33,497 bases of DNA from assembly GCA_018821715.1 (NCBI GenBank), contig JAHJLN010000210.1, positions 1 to 33,497 of the forward strand, given 5' to 3'. This DNA is from Pseudomonadota bacterium. GTDB taxonomy: Bacteria; Desulfobacterota; Desulfobacteria; Desulfobacterales; Desulfobacteraceae. Of this stretch, positions 8,497 to 17,317 are shown one piece after another. Position numbers and translations under genes: made by a program. How positions within the stretch are numbered: the stretch's first letter is position 1; each line of letters starts with the position of its first letter. A model generated the notes under the pieces. The model saw only the letters and a program-made list of their open reading frames with translations. It searched no databases and was not told the DNA's origin.

Positions 8497-9702
8497 ATGA
8501 GTGAAATAATTGTTCCAACACCTTTTGAGAAGAAAACAGCTGATGCCGTGGTCATCGGCGGCGGCATCGTGGGAGCTTCCACAGCCTTCTGGCTGTCAAA
8601 GGCAGGGCTTAAGGTCATTCTTGTTGAAAAACGGGATGCCCTTTCCTCCTTGACCACAGCTGCCAGTGTGGAGTGCTTTCGAACCCAGTTTACTGAAAAA
8701 GCCATGGCTGATCTGGCCCTTCCCAGTGTGGAAATGTTTGAAAATTTCAAGGACATTGTGGGCCTGCCGGATATTGATATTGGAATTACCCAGAAAGGAT
8801 ACCTGTTTGTAACCGATGAACCAGACAGGGTACCGGATCTTGAAAAAGCGATAAAACAATATGATAAACTGGGCATCCCCGGATCAGAGCTTATCAGCGG
8901 GCCTGATCTCCACAAACGGTTTCCCTTTCTTGCCCCCCGGGCCCTTGCCGCCACCTTTAACAACCGGGACGGCTGGATATCCACCCATGAAACCACCTAT
9001 GGTTTTGCCAAGGGATCAAAGGATGTTCAATTTTTTATCCGGACAAGGGTTACCGGGATTAACCTTGACAGCAACGGCATCTGCGGCGTTGAAACAGACA
9101 AGGGAACCCTTCATACCCGGCTGGTGGTCAATTGTGCCGGTCCCTATGCAGGGAGTGTGGGGGAAATGGCCGGGCTTGACATGCCCTTGAGAACCGTTCG
9201 ACGTCAAAAAGCATTTATCAGGACCTCCCGCAAGGGGGTGCCGCCAAATGCTCCGTTTACCGTGGACCTTGAAAACCACGCCTATTGGCGGCCGGAAGCC
9301 GGCGGGGTTATCTGCGCCTGGGTAGATCCGGATGAGCCGGACAGCCCGCCTTCGGACGAGCTTGCCACAGACTGGGATTTTGCCGCAGAATCCATTTACC
9401 GGGTATCCCGTCTCAACCCGTTTTTTGAAACCATTGCCGATGAATTAAAGGCAGAGGACGTTGATGTTTCTGCCGGTCAATACGTGTACACCCCGGATGA
9501 CAAACCTGTCATCGGTCCGTGTGATGAAATAAACGGCTTTCACTTGAACTGTGGTTACTGGTGCGGGGTCATGATGTCGCCGGAAGCAGGCAAAAGGGTG
9601 GCGGATATAGTCACAGGCAGGATGGACAACAAAGACAATCCATTGCGCTACAGCCGGTTTAAGGAAGGGGATGTTGAAAAAGGGGACACATTTTTAAAAT
9701 AA
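8497..9702 (+). CDS. FAD-dependent amine oxidoreductase, sarcosine/glycine oxidase or DadA-like
   Basis: A 401-residue DAO-family flavoprotein. The N-terminal dinucleotide fold shows VVIGGGIVGAS (about residues 18-28) with Glu44 at the end of the second strand, and the C-terminal FAD segment is KPVIGPCDE followed by HLNCGYWCGVMMSPEAGK. The family oxidises secondary or tertiary amines such as sarcosine, dimethylglycine or D-amino acids to imines, which hydrolyse to an aldehyde or keto acid. In an anaerobe an electron carrier rather than oxygen would be the acceptor. AAGGAAACC precedes the ATG, 22 bases after AOR. Oxidation of the demethylated product is the natural inference. Confidence 0.9.
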   Translation: MSEIIVPTPFEKKTADAVVIGGGIVGASTAFWLSKAGLKVILVEKRDALSSLTTAASVECFRTQFTEKAMADLALPSVEMFENFKDIVGLPDIDIGITQKGYLFVTDEPDRVPDLEKAIKQYDKLGIPGSELISGPDLHKRFPFLAPRALAATFNNRDGWISTHETTYGFAKGSKDVQFFIRTRVTGINLDSNGICGVETDKGTLHTRLVVNCAGPYAGSVGEMAGLDMPLRTVRRQKAFIRTSRKGVPPNAPFTVDLENHAYWRPEAGGVICAWVDPDEPDSPPSDELATDWDFAAESIYRVSRLNPFFETIADELKAEDVDVSAGQYVYTPDDKPVIGPCDEINGFHLNCGYWCGVMMSPEAGKRVADIVTGRMDNKDNPLRYSRFKEGDVEKGDTFLK

Positions 9703-9795
9703 AACAAGCCTTTTGTGTCAGACCGGCCTTGACATACCGTCCGACCAGTGGCAGGTTAAAATCCGGGCGAAAAAACAACTAAGGGGAGTCGTGGG

Positions 9796-12588
9796 GTGAA
9801 AAAAAAGCTGTGTGCCATTGCCTGTGCGGTCCTGGCCATTGATATGAAGCAGTGTGCCAAAACGCTGGGGCTGGATATTGAGTATAAATTCCTGGAAGCA
9901 GGGCTGCATAACACACCAAAACTGCTCAAGGAAAAACTCCAGGCAGCCATTGATGAAATTTCAGCCACCGGCCTTTGCGAAAGGATCATCATAGGATACG
10001 GCATCTGCGGCAAGGGAACCATTGGGATTCACGCCCGCAGTGTTCCCCTGGTCATTCCCAAGGTTCATGACTGTGTTGCCCTCTTTCTAGGCGGAGATGC
10101 CGCCTATAAAACTGAATTTCAAAAATATCCCGGAACCTATTATCTTTCAGCCGGGTGGTGTGAAGAAAAAACCGAACCCATGTCCCAGAGAAAGCAATGG
10201 ACCTATTTTGGCGATCAAAAACTGGAATTTAATGATCTGGTTGAAAAACACGGTGAACCTGCTGCCCGCCGGACTTTTGATTTTTTAAATTCCTGGCAGA
10301 AAAACTATCAGCGGGCCGCGTTTATTGAAACCAGTGTAAAAAAATCAGGCCGATATGAAAAATTAGCCCTGGAAATGGCAGAGGAATACAATTGGAAGTA
10401 TGATAAAATAAAGGGGAGCTCTAACCTTATCAAAAAAATGATCACGGCCGACCATTCAACCCCTGAGGTCCTGTTTGTACCGCCCGACCATGTCATCGGG
10501 TTTGATGCCATCCAATCCACCTTGTCTGCCAATCCCTTATGGGGTCATGAAACCCTAAAGCCTGAGGCCAATATTATAATCGAGGATCAAAAACCACCCG
10601 ATGAAGCTCACATAAAAATCGGTCTGGGCATTGATGCCGGCGGCACCTATACCGATGCAGTGATCTATGATCTTGAACAAAACAAAACCCTTTGCAAGAG
10701 CAAATCTCTGACCACAAAATGGGATTTCACCAAAGGCATTAAAAGCGCTTTAAACAAACTGGACCCGGAAAAACTGCGCCAGGTGGAGCTGGTAGCGTTG
10801 TCCACCACCCTTGCCACCAATGCCATTGTTGAAAACCAGGGCCAGACCGTCGGCATGATCCTCATGCCCCCCTATGGGCTTGGCATTGATAAAAACATCC
10901 CCTTTCATCCCAAGGCTGTTATTAAAGGCCAGCTGGACATCACGGGCAAGGTGCTGATTGCCATTGACCCGGATGAAATAAAAAAAACAGCAGCACAAAT
11001 GGTTGCAGCCCATAACGTAACCGCCTTTGCCGTATCAGGCTTTGCCGGTGCCATTAACCCTGAGCAGGAACTTAGGGTTAAAGATATTATCCAGCAGCAC
11101 ACCGGCTTTTTCGTCACCTGCGGCCATGAATTGTCCGACACCTTGAATTTCCAGACCCGGGCCATCACTGCCATGCTCAATGCACGGATTATCCCGAGAC
11201 TGACAAGCCTTCTTGCAGACCTCGAAACCGTCGTGGCCGAAAACAATATCCATGCCCCCATTGTCGTGGTAAAAGGGGACGGGACATTAATGAGTTCCTT
11301 TATGGCAAAGCAGCGGCCCGTGGAAACCATTTTATCCGGCCCTGCAGCCTCCGTGGCAGGGGCAAGACATCTGACCGGCATTACGGATGCACTGGTGGTG
11401 GACATGGGCGGGACAACAACCGATACGGCTGCCCTGACAAATAACCAGGTCAGCCTGAATGAAAAAGGCGCCTATATCGGGGGCCACAGGACCCATGTTC
11501 AAGCCCTTGAAATTCGAACCGTGGGACTGGGCGGGGACAGCCTGATCACATTTGAAAAAGGCGAGTGTATTATTGGTCCTAAAAGAGTCGCCCCGATTGC
11601 ATGGCTGGGGCACATGTATCCGGGAACCCGGGAAGCGATTACATTTTTAAATCAGCACTTGGATCACTACACCACTTCCAGCCGGAAAATGCAGATCCTT
11701 GCCGTTACCGGTTCCGTAAAACAGCTTAAGTTAACGCCCCTGGAAGAAAAAGTCCTCTGTCTGCTAAGAACAAGGCCCTATTCCATTGATGAACTGGTTC
11801 AGGAAACCGGGGTTCTTTCCGACGGCAGCCTGCCCCTGCAGCGGCTTGAAGAAAATTTTATCCTGCAGCGATGCGGCCTTACCCTGACCGACCTTCTGCA
11901 TATCACCGGGCAGTTTGTCAAATGGGATACAACCAGTGCCAAAGACTTTTGCGGGATGTTTAGTTTTTTAACAAAAAAACCTTTGCAAAAACTAACCGCC
12001 CACCTCCTGGAGATGGGGACAAACCGTCTAACCCTTGAGCTGTTAAAGCGCCAGCTTAGCGATGAAGTAGACCCTGAAGCAATGGACACCTGCCCTGTCT
12101 GCAAGGTCCTGATAAACACGCTGCTGACAAAAAAAAATCCCCATTACGGGGTCTCCATAAATCTTAACCGTCCTGTCATCGGCATTGGCGCACCCATTCA
12201 ATATTTTCTTCCCAAAGCCGTCATCCCCCTTGGCGCCCATGCGATTCTGCCGGATGATGCCGATGTGGCCAATGCCATTGGTGCCATTACCAGCAATGTG
12301 GTCATAAAAAAACAATTGCGGATCATTCCCGGGGACCAGGGCGGATTCATTGTGGAAGGAATTGTTGGAACCCGTCAGTTCAAAGAGTTTAACCATGCCG
12401 ACCAGTTTGCCAGAAAAGAACTGACCCGGATTGTCAGGGATCAGGCCGAAGCCTTTGGCACCAACTCCCAAACCGTCACCCTTGAAACCCGGGACCAGAT
12501 CCCCATCACCGCAGGCGGAGACCCTGTATTTATGGGAAGAATCATCTATGCCAGTTTAACCGGACGTCCGGACAGCGTTAAAAATTAA
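9796..12588 (+). CDS. DUF1638 plus hydantoinase-A/ASKHA fusion, candidate corrinoid-protein activator
   Basis: A 930-residue two-part protein, started at GTG 9796 behind AAGGGGAG. Residues 1 to about 215 match DUF1638, with Cys-rich signatures IACAVL, GYGICGKG and PKVHDCVALFLGG. From about residue 272 an ASKHA ATPase of the hydantoinase-A/oxoprolinase type begins: phosphate-1 loop GIDAGGTYTDAV, GDGTLMSS, VETILSGPAASVAGA and phosphate-2 loop VVDMGGTTTDTA. A winged-helix-like insert (about 640-700, around PYSIDELVQETG) and a CPVC pair (near residue 760) follow. Known corrinoid activators (RamA, RACE) combine ASKHA ATPases with Fe-S sites, so ATP-driven reductive reactivation of the local corrinoid protein is a good hypothesis. 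A hydantoin or lactam hydrolase remains possible. It is the last gene of the run. Confidence 0.82.
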   Translation: MKKKLCAIACAVLAIDMKQCAKTLGLDIEYKFLEAGLHNTPKLLKEKLQAAIDEISATGLCERIIIGYGICGKGTIGIHARSVPLVIPKVHDCVALFLGGDAAYKTEFQKYPGTYYLSAGWCEEKTEPMSQRKQWTYFGDQKLEFNDLVEKHGEPAARRTFDFLNSWQKNYQRAAFIETSVKKSGRYEKLALEMAEEYNWKYDKIKGSSNLIKKMITADHSTPEVLFVPPDHVIGFDAIQSTLSANPLWGHETLKPEANIIIEDQKPPDEAHIKIGLGIDAGGTYTDAVIYDLEQNKTLCKSKSLTTKWDFTKGIKSALNKLDPEKLRQVELVALSTTLATNAIVENQGQTVGMILMPPYGLGIDKNIPFHPKAVIKGQLDITGKVLIAIDPDEIKKTAAQMVAAHNVTAFAVSGFAGAINPEQELRVKDIIQQHTGFFVTCGHELSDTLNFQTRAITAMLNARIIPRLTSLLADLETVVAENNIHAPIVVVKGDGTLMSSFMAKQRPVETILSGPAASVAGARHLTGITDALVVDMGGTTTDTAALTNNQVSLNEKGAYIGGHRTHVQALEIRTVGLGGDSLITFEKGECIIGPKRVAPIAWLGHMYPGTREAITFLNQHLDHYTTSSRKMQILAVTGSVKQLKLTPLEEKVLCLLRTRPYSIDELVQETGVLSDGSLPLQRLEENFILQRCGLTLTDLLHITGQFVKWDTTSAKDFCGMFSFLTKKPLQKLTAHLLEMGTNRLTLELLKRQLSDEVDPEAMDTCPVCKVLINTLLTKKNPHYGVSINLNRPVIGIGAPIQYFLPKAVIPLGAHAILPDDADVANAIGAITSNVVIKKQLRIIPGDQGGFIVEGIVGTRQFKEFNHADQFARKELTRIVRDQAEAFGTNSQTVTLETRDQIPITAGGDPVFMGRIIYASLTGRPDSVKN

Positions 12589-12697
12589 GAATTGAATAAT
12601 CCTTGAGTGCTAATGCCCTGAATGATATATTGTTTTCTGAGGAAGACTTTTGCTTGCTGAAAATTAAAATACAACTATTTAATTATGGATTTAATAT

Positions 12698-13252
12698 ATG
12701 CAAAAAATCTATATCACTGCACAAGACCTGTTAGAAAGTTCTTTTAAACTGGCTCATGAGATTTATTCGGATGGTTTCCGCCCTCAGTTTATCGTTGGTA
12801 TATGGAGAGGAGGCACACCCATTGGCATTGCGGTGCAGGAATATTTTGAATATAAAGGTGTAAGTACTGATCATATTTCAGTACGTACATCTTCTTATTA
12901 CGGCATCAATCAACAGTCCAAGAAAATTCGTGTTCATGGTTTACACTATTTAATAGAAAACGCAAATTCAGGGGATAGTTTACTCATAGTTGATGATGTC
13001 TTTGATTCCGGACGTAGTGTGGATGCGTTGATAAAAGAGATAAAGAAGCAATCCCGGCTGAATACACCTTCCGATATTCGTGTGGCTTGTACATGGTATA
13101 AGCCTTCAATGTGTGCAGTAGATATCAAACCCGATTACTATACGCACAAAAGTGATGAATGGCTTGTATTTCCACATGAACTTAATGGTTTGACTAAAAA
13201 AGAAATAACGGAAAGAAAAACCGATCTTAAGAATATTCTATATCTGTTTTAG
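12698..13252 (+). CDS. Purine-type phosphoribosyltransferase
   Basis: A 184-residue type I phosphoribosyltransferase. The PRPP-binding loop is LLIVDDVFDSGRSVDAL (about residues 95-111), and the N-terminal FIVGIWRGGTPIGI carries the flexible PRPP and pyrophosphate loop. The family converts a purine base, probably hypoxanthine, guanine or xanthine, and PRPP to the nucleotide in the cytoplasm. Codon use is more AT-rich than in the operon upstream, the ribosome site is weak, and there is a gap of 109 bases, so it is probably an independent gene. The base specificity cannot be read. Confidence 0.85.
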   Translation: MQKIYITAQDLLESSFKLAHEIYSDGFRPQFIVGIWRGGTPIGIAVQEYFEYKGVSTDHISVRTSSYYGINQQSKKIRVHGLHYLIENANSGDSLLIVDDVFDSGRSVDALIKEIKKQSRLNTPSDIRVACTWYKPSMCAVDIKPDYYTHKSDEWLVFPHELNGLTKKEITERKTDLKNILYLF

Positions 13253-13468
13253 TATTTCACATATACAAGTTACTATGCTAACTGCTGGCAGTATTCTGAA
13301 CACCGGGGCTTTCTTTTTATACAGTCGCCAGCGCAGAGGCGTTCATTTCTTTTTTCAGTGCCTATGGCAAATCGAATTTCAAAAGTGTTTAAAAATATTA
13401 ACCAAAGTTCTTTTTTCGAATAAGGATGATAGGTTAAACTAAGATAATTAGATTTAAAAAAAGATTTG

Positions 13469-14944
13469 TCACATCACTTCAAGGGGATGGAAAACTTTCC
13501 TGGACATGGTCTGCTGGAATTGTATTCTGCAGCTCAGGCAGTCGGTAATGATGGTCCGGTCTTTTTCAGACAGAAATCTTTTAAACAGTGATTGACCGAT
13601 TCTAAGGGAGTGTGGATGGAAAGACGTTTTATATCCAAGATGTCCCCCCATACCGCAACACTGCATGCTTCCACCGATCTGGATAATATCCGAACCAGGA
13701 AAAAATTTGAGAAGGTTGTAATAGGGTTGCCCGATTTCCTGTTCCATTTGGTGGCAGGGTGCATAATAGATCATGGGGGTATCCGGCCGGGCCGGGTTGA
13801 GAATGAGTTTGCTGTTTGCCTGAATGGACAGAAGATATTCTCCCATATCTTTTATTTTGTTAGACAATTCTATCCGCTTTAAGGGATCAAGCAAAGAAAA
13901 GTATCCCTCATCCTTTAATATTTTTTGATAGATCCCTTTTGGGACTGTTGTAAAATTATTTTTCCCTGGCCCGAAAGGAACCTTCATAACATTATTGCCA
14001 GCGCCTGATTCCTCCTGAAAGGCATCTGAATAATAGGCATTTTCAAGGAGCAGTTTTTTAAAGAAATATCCGCAGGTTGGACAGGAACAGACAATGTCAT
14101 ATCCATTTTTCACAGATCTCAAAAGACTTTCCATATTCCCCTGTATTTTTTTTAAAGCTGTCTTTTTATCACCTTCCACAATCAATGGCATACCACAGCA
14201 TTCCTGTGGGGGGATAAAAACTTCAATATTATTTTGTTCCAGAATTCGTACAGCAGCCTTTCCAACTTCCGGGAAAAGGTATCCAGCACTGCACCCGGCA
14301 AAATAGGCAACCTTTGATGAGAACTGACTCTTGTTGTCTTTTGGAGAATTCAGCCCTCTTTTTTTTGCCCATAAAAAAAAGCTTTCTTTTGGAAAGACAT
14401 GCAGATGCCTTTCAGGATGTACGTTCAAGGCCTTTTTCAAGATGGAGGAAACAGGTGTCAACCTGTTTAATCGGTTAACAACTCTTGAGAATTCTGATCC
14501 AAGGCAACCCACTGCCGCAACATCAGAAAGTATTCGACCAGACAGTGAGATCCCATCTTCATCAATAAAAGCCGCTTTTGCCTGAAGGATAATCATTTTT
14601 ATATCCTGGCAGGGGCACAGTCCGCACATGGTACAACTATTGAGCAATTGACGAAGGTCTTTTGTGCAGACGGGCCGACTTGACGCTTCTGCCTGGTCAT
14701 TTAACCGATAAAGCTCGGGGAAAAAAAGACAGTCATCTTCCATGTGGAGCCTGCACACATCACAGCCGGCTTTTCCCGCACACTTTTCAAAAACTTTGAG
14801 GACTAAATCTTTTGCCGACATTCCCATATTTTGATGACATCCATTGCAATTTTTGACATCTGTTTTCCCTAACATAAACCAAGGTGCTTTAACATCTTTT
14901 TGTTTTATCTGTTGACAGGCGTTATATAAATCGTTATATTCCAT
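13469..14944 (-). CDS. CCG-domain iron-sulfur oxidoreductase subunit (GlpC/GlcF/HdrD-like)
   Basis: About 491 residues from ATG 14944; an in-frame TTG at 14971 gives 500, and neither start has a convincing ribosome site. The C-terminal half has two cysteine-rich CCG domains: YFAGCSAGYLF with QECCGMPL and CSCPTCGYFF, then YYAPCHQMEQ with QCCGMGGHLGYK. The N-terminal part is Cys-rich (CNGCHQN, CAGKAGCDVC, CTMCGLCPCQDI), giving one recognisable and one unusual cluster site. The family passes electrons between dehydrogenases and quinone or heterodisulfide-type acceptors. No partner dehydrogenase gene is adjacent, so its donor is unknown. CNGCH fits a CxxCH haem motif, but there is no signal peptide. 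Confidence 0.85.
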   Translation of the reverse strand: MEYNDLYNACQQIKQKDVKAPWFMLGKTDVKNCNGCHQNMGMSAKDLVLKVFEKCAGKAGCDVCRLHMEDDCLFFPELYRLNDQAEASSRPVCTKDLRQLLNSCTMCGLCPCQDIKMIILQAKAAFIDEDGISLSGRILSDVAAVGCLGSEFSRVVNRLNRLTPVSSILKKALNVHPERHLHVFPKESFFLWAKKRGLNSPKDNKSQFSSKVAYFAGCSAGYLFPEVGKAAVRILEQNNIEVFIPPQECCGMPLIVEGDKKTALKKIQGNMESLLRSVKNGYDIVCSCPTCGYFFKKLLLENAYYSDAFQEESGAGNNVMKVPFGPGKNNFTTVPKGIYQKILKDEGYFSLLDPLKRIELSNKIKDMGEYLLSIQANSKLILNPARPDTPMIYYAPCHQMEQEIGQPYYNLLKFFPGSDIIQIGGSMQCCGMGGHLGYKTSFHPHSLRIGQSLFKRFLSEKDRTIITDCLSCRIQFQQTMSRKVFHPLEVM

Positions 14945-15045
14945 TTTAACGATATGACTAAAAACTTTCAAATCAAAGGGTCGGCGCTATAATGGTGGAA
15001 AAACTGTCCAAAAAAATATATTCCTTCAACAGTAAAGAATCTTTA

Positions 15046-15071
15046 TAAATTCGCATTTATCCATGAATTTA
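15046..15071. promoter_or_regulatory. Candidate ArsR operator
   Basis: The inverted repeat TAAATTC-N12-GAATTTA (15046-15052 and 15065-15071) lies 33 bases ahead of the arsR start codon in the divergent gap shared with the CCG gene. Spaced AT-rich dyads like this are typical of ArsR/SmtB operators, and autorepression is the usual mode. No binding evidence is available. Confidence 0.45.
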
Positions 15072-15103
15072 AACAACAGCAGGTGCTGTGATATGAGGAA
15101 AAT

Positions 15104-15448
15104 ATGAAAAGATTTATTAGAGTTATGAAAGCGTTGTCAGATCCGAATCGGGTCAAAATGATAAAAATGCTTCAATCCCGCCCGCTGTGCGTCTGTGAAA
15201 TTAAAGAAGCGCTTGGCATAGCCCAGTCTACTGCCAGCAAGCATTTGAAAATTCTTGAAGATGCCGAACTGGTAAGAAGCTTCAAGGATGGATTATGGGT
15301 CAACTACTCCCTTTCCGACGGCAGTGGTTCCCCTTATTCAGCCAGCATGATCGGAAATCTGAAGCATTGGCTGGATAGCGAATCCGAGATCCAAGCGCTT
15401 GTCCGAATCCTTCCGGGCATTGACCGTCATGATATTGTTGGCAAATAA
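15104..15448 (+). CDS. ArsR/SmtB-family transcriptional regulator
   Basis: A 114-residue winged-helix repressor. KALSDPNRVKMIKML leads into the family's first helices, the recognition helix is in GIAQSTASKHLKILEDAELV, and a CVC pair (Cys29, Cys31, in RPLCVCEI) matches the ELCVC As(III)/Sb(III) sensing motif of ArsR. Metalloid binding at these thiolates would release the DNA. AGGAAAAT gives the ribosome site. It leads a same-strand run of permease, two thioredoxin-fold proteins and CcdA, which it most likely controls through the dyad at 15046-15071. The actual inducer is not proven. Confidence 0.92.
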   Translation: MKRFIRVMKALSDPNRVKMIKMLQSRPLCVCEIKEALGIAQSTASKHLKILEDAELVRSFKDGLWVNYSLSDGSGSPYSASMIGNLKHWLDSESEIQALVRILPGIDRHDIVGK

Positions 15449-15515
15449 TTGAGCTGAAAAAATTTTATCCTGAAATATCGATAAGTGACCATATATAAGC
15501 GGTATTGGAGAACTC

Positions 15516-16583
15516 ATGGAACCCAAAACAACCCAGCCCATACCGGATGGGGGAAAATCATACAAAATAATGACGTTAACTCTGTTGATGGGGGCTGCGG
15601 GGATTTATCTGTGGTGGACCATTTACAGGGTGCTGCCGGATCTTTCATCATGGCTCACCTACAACCTGTTACCCATTAAGGAAGGATCGCACCTGGGGTC
15701 TTCGGTGGAATTTTTCCTGTATGACACGCCAAAAGTCATGATGCTGTTGTTCCTGGTTGTTTTTGGTGTGGGCATTATCAGAAGCTTTTTTACGCCTGAA
15801 AAAACCCGGGCTTTTCTTTCAGGGAAAAGCGAATTTGCCGGAAATATTTTAGCAGCCCTGCTGGGGATTATCACTCCCTTTTGTTCCTGCTCAGCCGTAC
15901 CGCTGTTTATCGGATTTGTCACAACCGGTGTCCCCCTTGGCGTGACGTTTTCATTCCTGATCTCAGCACCCATGGTCAATGAAATTGCCCTGGGGTTGCT
16001 TTATGGTCTCCTGGGATGGAAAGTGGCTGCCATTTATATGGGGACCGGTCTTTTTATTGCGATTTCTGCCGGCTGGGTCATCGGCCGGTTAAAACTTGAA
16101 AACCATATTGAAGACTGGGTAAAAATGACCAATTCATCAGCCATAAACATGGAAGAAGAAAAACTAAGCTGGAACGACCGCATCGTATATGGCTGGGATG
16201 CTGTAAAGGAAATTATCGGAAGAGTCTGGATTTATGTGATAATTGGCATTGCAGTGGGTGCCGGTATCCATGGCTTTGTTCCCGAAGGGGTCATGGCGTC
16301 CATCATGGGCAAAGGGTCCTGGTGGTCGGTTCCCCTTTCCATCATTATCGGTATTCCCATGTATTCCAATGCTGCCGGGATTATTCCGGTTGTAGAAGCC
16401 CTGCTTGGCAAAGGGGCGGCCCTTGGAACCGTTCTGGCATTCATGATGAGTGTCATTGCCTTATCTTTACCCGAGATGGTGATTTTAAGGAAAGTTCTTA
16501 AACCCAAACTGATCGCAATTTTTGTCGGGGTGGTGGCTTTGGGCATTCTCATTGTCGGATATTTATTTAATATGATTATTTAG
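15516..16583 (+). CDS. ArsP/UPF0718-family permease
   Basis: A 355-residue integral membrane protein with about eight to ten hydrophobic segments and a cytoplasmic loop near residues 190-225. The family signature PFCSCSAVPLFIGFVTTGVP in the first half and the related GIPMYSNAAGIIPVVEAL in the second half indicate an internally duplicated permease. Relatives include ArsP, an exporter of trivalent organoarsenicals, and uncharacterised transporters. GGAG precedes the ATG. The ArsR gene 67 bases upstream supports a metalloid link; the cysteine pair in CSCS could bind the cargo. The exact cargo remains unknown. Confidence 0.88.
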   Translation: MEPKTTQPIPDGGKSYKIMTLTLLMGAAGIYLWWTIYRVLPDLSSWLTYNLLPIKEGSHLGSSVEFFLYDTPKVMMLLFLVVFGVGIIRSFFTPEKTRAFLSGKSEFAGNILAALLGIITPFCSCSAVPLFIGFVTTGVPLGVTFSFLISAPMVNEIALGLLYGLLGWKVAAIYMGTGLFIAISAGWVIGRLKLENHIEDWVKMTNSSAINMEEEKLSWNDRIVYGWDAVKEIIGRVWIYVIIGIAVGAGIHGFVPEGVMASIMGKGSWWSVPLSIIIGIPMYSNAAGIIPVVEALLGKGAALGTVLAFMMSVIALSLPEMVILRKVLKPKLIAIFVGVVALGILIVGYLFNMII

Positions 16584-16620
16584 CTGAACAGGAAATATAA
16601 CCAAATTAAAGGGAGTTATC

Positions 16621-16854
16621 ATGGAGATTAAAGTTTTGGGCCCTGGCTGTGCAAAATGCAAAAAGACCGAACAATTGATTCAGGAAGTCGTAAAGGAAAC
16701 CGGGAGTGATGCCAGTGTGGAAAAAGTGACCGACATGATGCAGATCGCATCCTATGGCGTATTTTCCACACCATCCGTCATCATTGACAACCAAGTGAAA
16801 TGCACCGGGAAAGTACCCAAAAAAGAGGATATTAAAGCATGGCTGGGTAAATGA
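16621..16854 (+). CDS. Small redox-active disulfide (thioredoxin-fold) protein
   Basis: A 77-residue cytoplasmic thioredoxin-like protein of the redox-active disulfide protein 2 family. It has Cys10-Ala-Lys-Cys13 (GPGCAKCKKTEQ) and the cis-proline segment STPSVIIDNQ. Such proteins commonly sit next to UPF0718/ArsP permeases and are thought to reduce or deliver the cargo. GGGAG precedes the ATG, and the end abuts the next gene. Complete for its family. Confidence 0.9.
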   Translation: MEIKVLGPGCAKCKKTEQLIQEVVKETGSDASVEKVTDMMQIASYGVFSTPSVIIDNQVKCTGKVPKKEDIKAWLGK

Positions 16855-16910
16855 TAGAAAACGAATCTGACTGGAGAAAGGAACACCTGAAGAAAAGGAA
16901 ATTTTATCTT

Positions 16911-17312
16911 ATGCGATTGAATAAAACTGCATTGTCTATCTGGATGGTTGTTTTTGTATTGTCTTTTACAGCAGGTGCTTTTGCTGACGATTTTTCAAAT
17001 CTTCCGGTGAAGGGCATGGCGACGATGATTGATCTTGGTGCTAAAAAATGCATACCCTGCAAAATGATGGCACCGATCATGGAAAAAATGGAAAAGGCCT
17101 ATAAAGGAAAAGCCCATATCATATTTATCGATGTATGGGAAAACCGGGATCAGGCTAAGAGATTCAATCTTCGGGCCATACCCACTCAGATTTTTTTTAA
17201 TGAACAGGGTGAGGAGGTATACCGCCATGTGGGATTTTTAGATGAAAATTCCATTGTAGAACAATTGACAAAAATGGGAGTTGCAGCGCCGGAGTTAATA
17301 AATAAAGGGTAA
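16911..17312 (+). CDS. Exported thioredoxin-family protein
   Basis: Starting at ATG 16911 gives 133 residues with a clear signal peptide (MRLNKTALSIWMVVF through AFA, cleavage near residue 24) and a thioredoxin active site Cys47-Ile-Pro-Cys50, with the cis-Pro segment RAIPTQIFF. An ATG at 16851 overlapping the previous stop would add 20 hydrophilic residues ahead of the signal peptide, which is less likely. It probably works in the periplasm as a thiol reductase fed by the CcdA-type protein encoded next. Its partner substrate is unknown. Confidence 0.9.
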   Translation: MRLNKTALSIWMVVFVLSFTAGAFADDFSNLPVKGMATMIDLGAKKCIPCKMMAPIMEKMEKAYKGKAHIIFIDVWENRDQAKRFNLRAIPTQIFFNEQGEEVYRHVGFLDENSIVEQLTKMGVAAPELINKG

Positions 17313-17317
17313 AGAAT

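Noticed and set aside
8175-8996. 273-codon open frame on the minus strand
   Set aside because: Antisense to the end of AOR and the start of the flavoprotein gene; no motif or ribosome site supports it.
13330-13358. CGCC-N8-GGCG followed by T-rich sequence after the phosphoribosyltransferase gene
   Set aside because: A four-pair stem with an interrupted T-run more than 70 bases beyond the stop is too weak to call.
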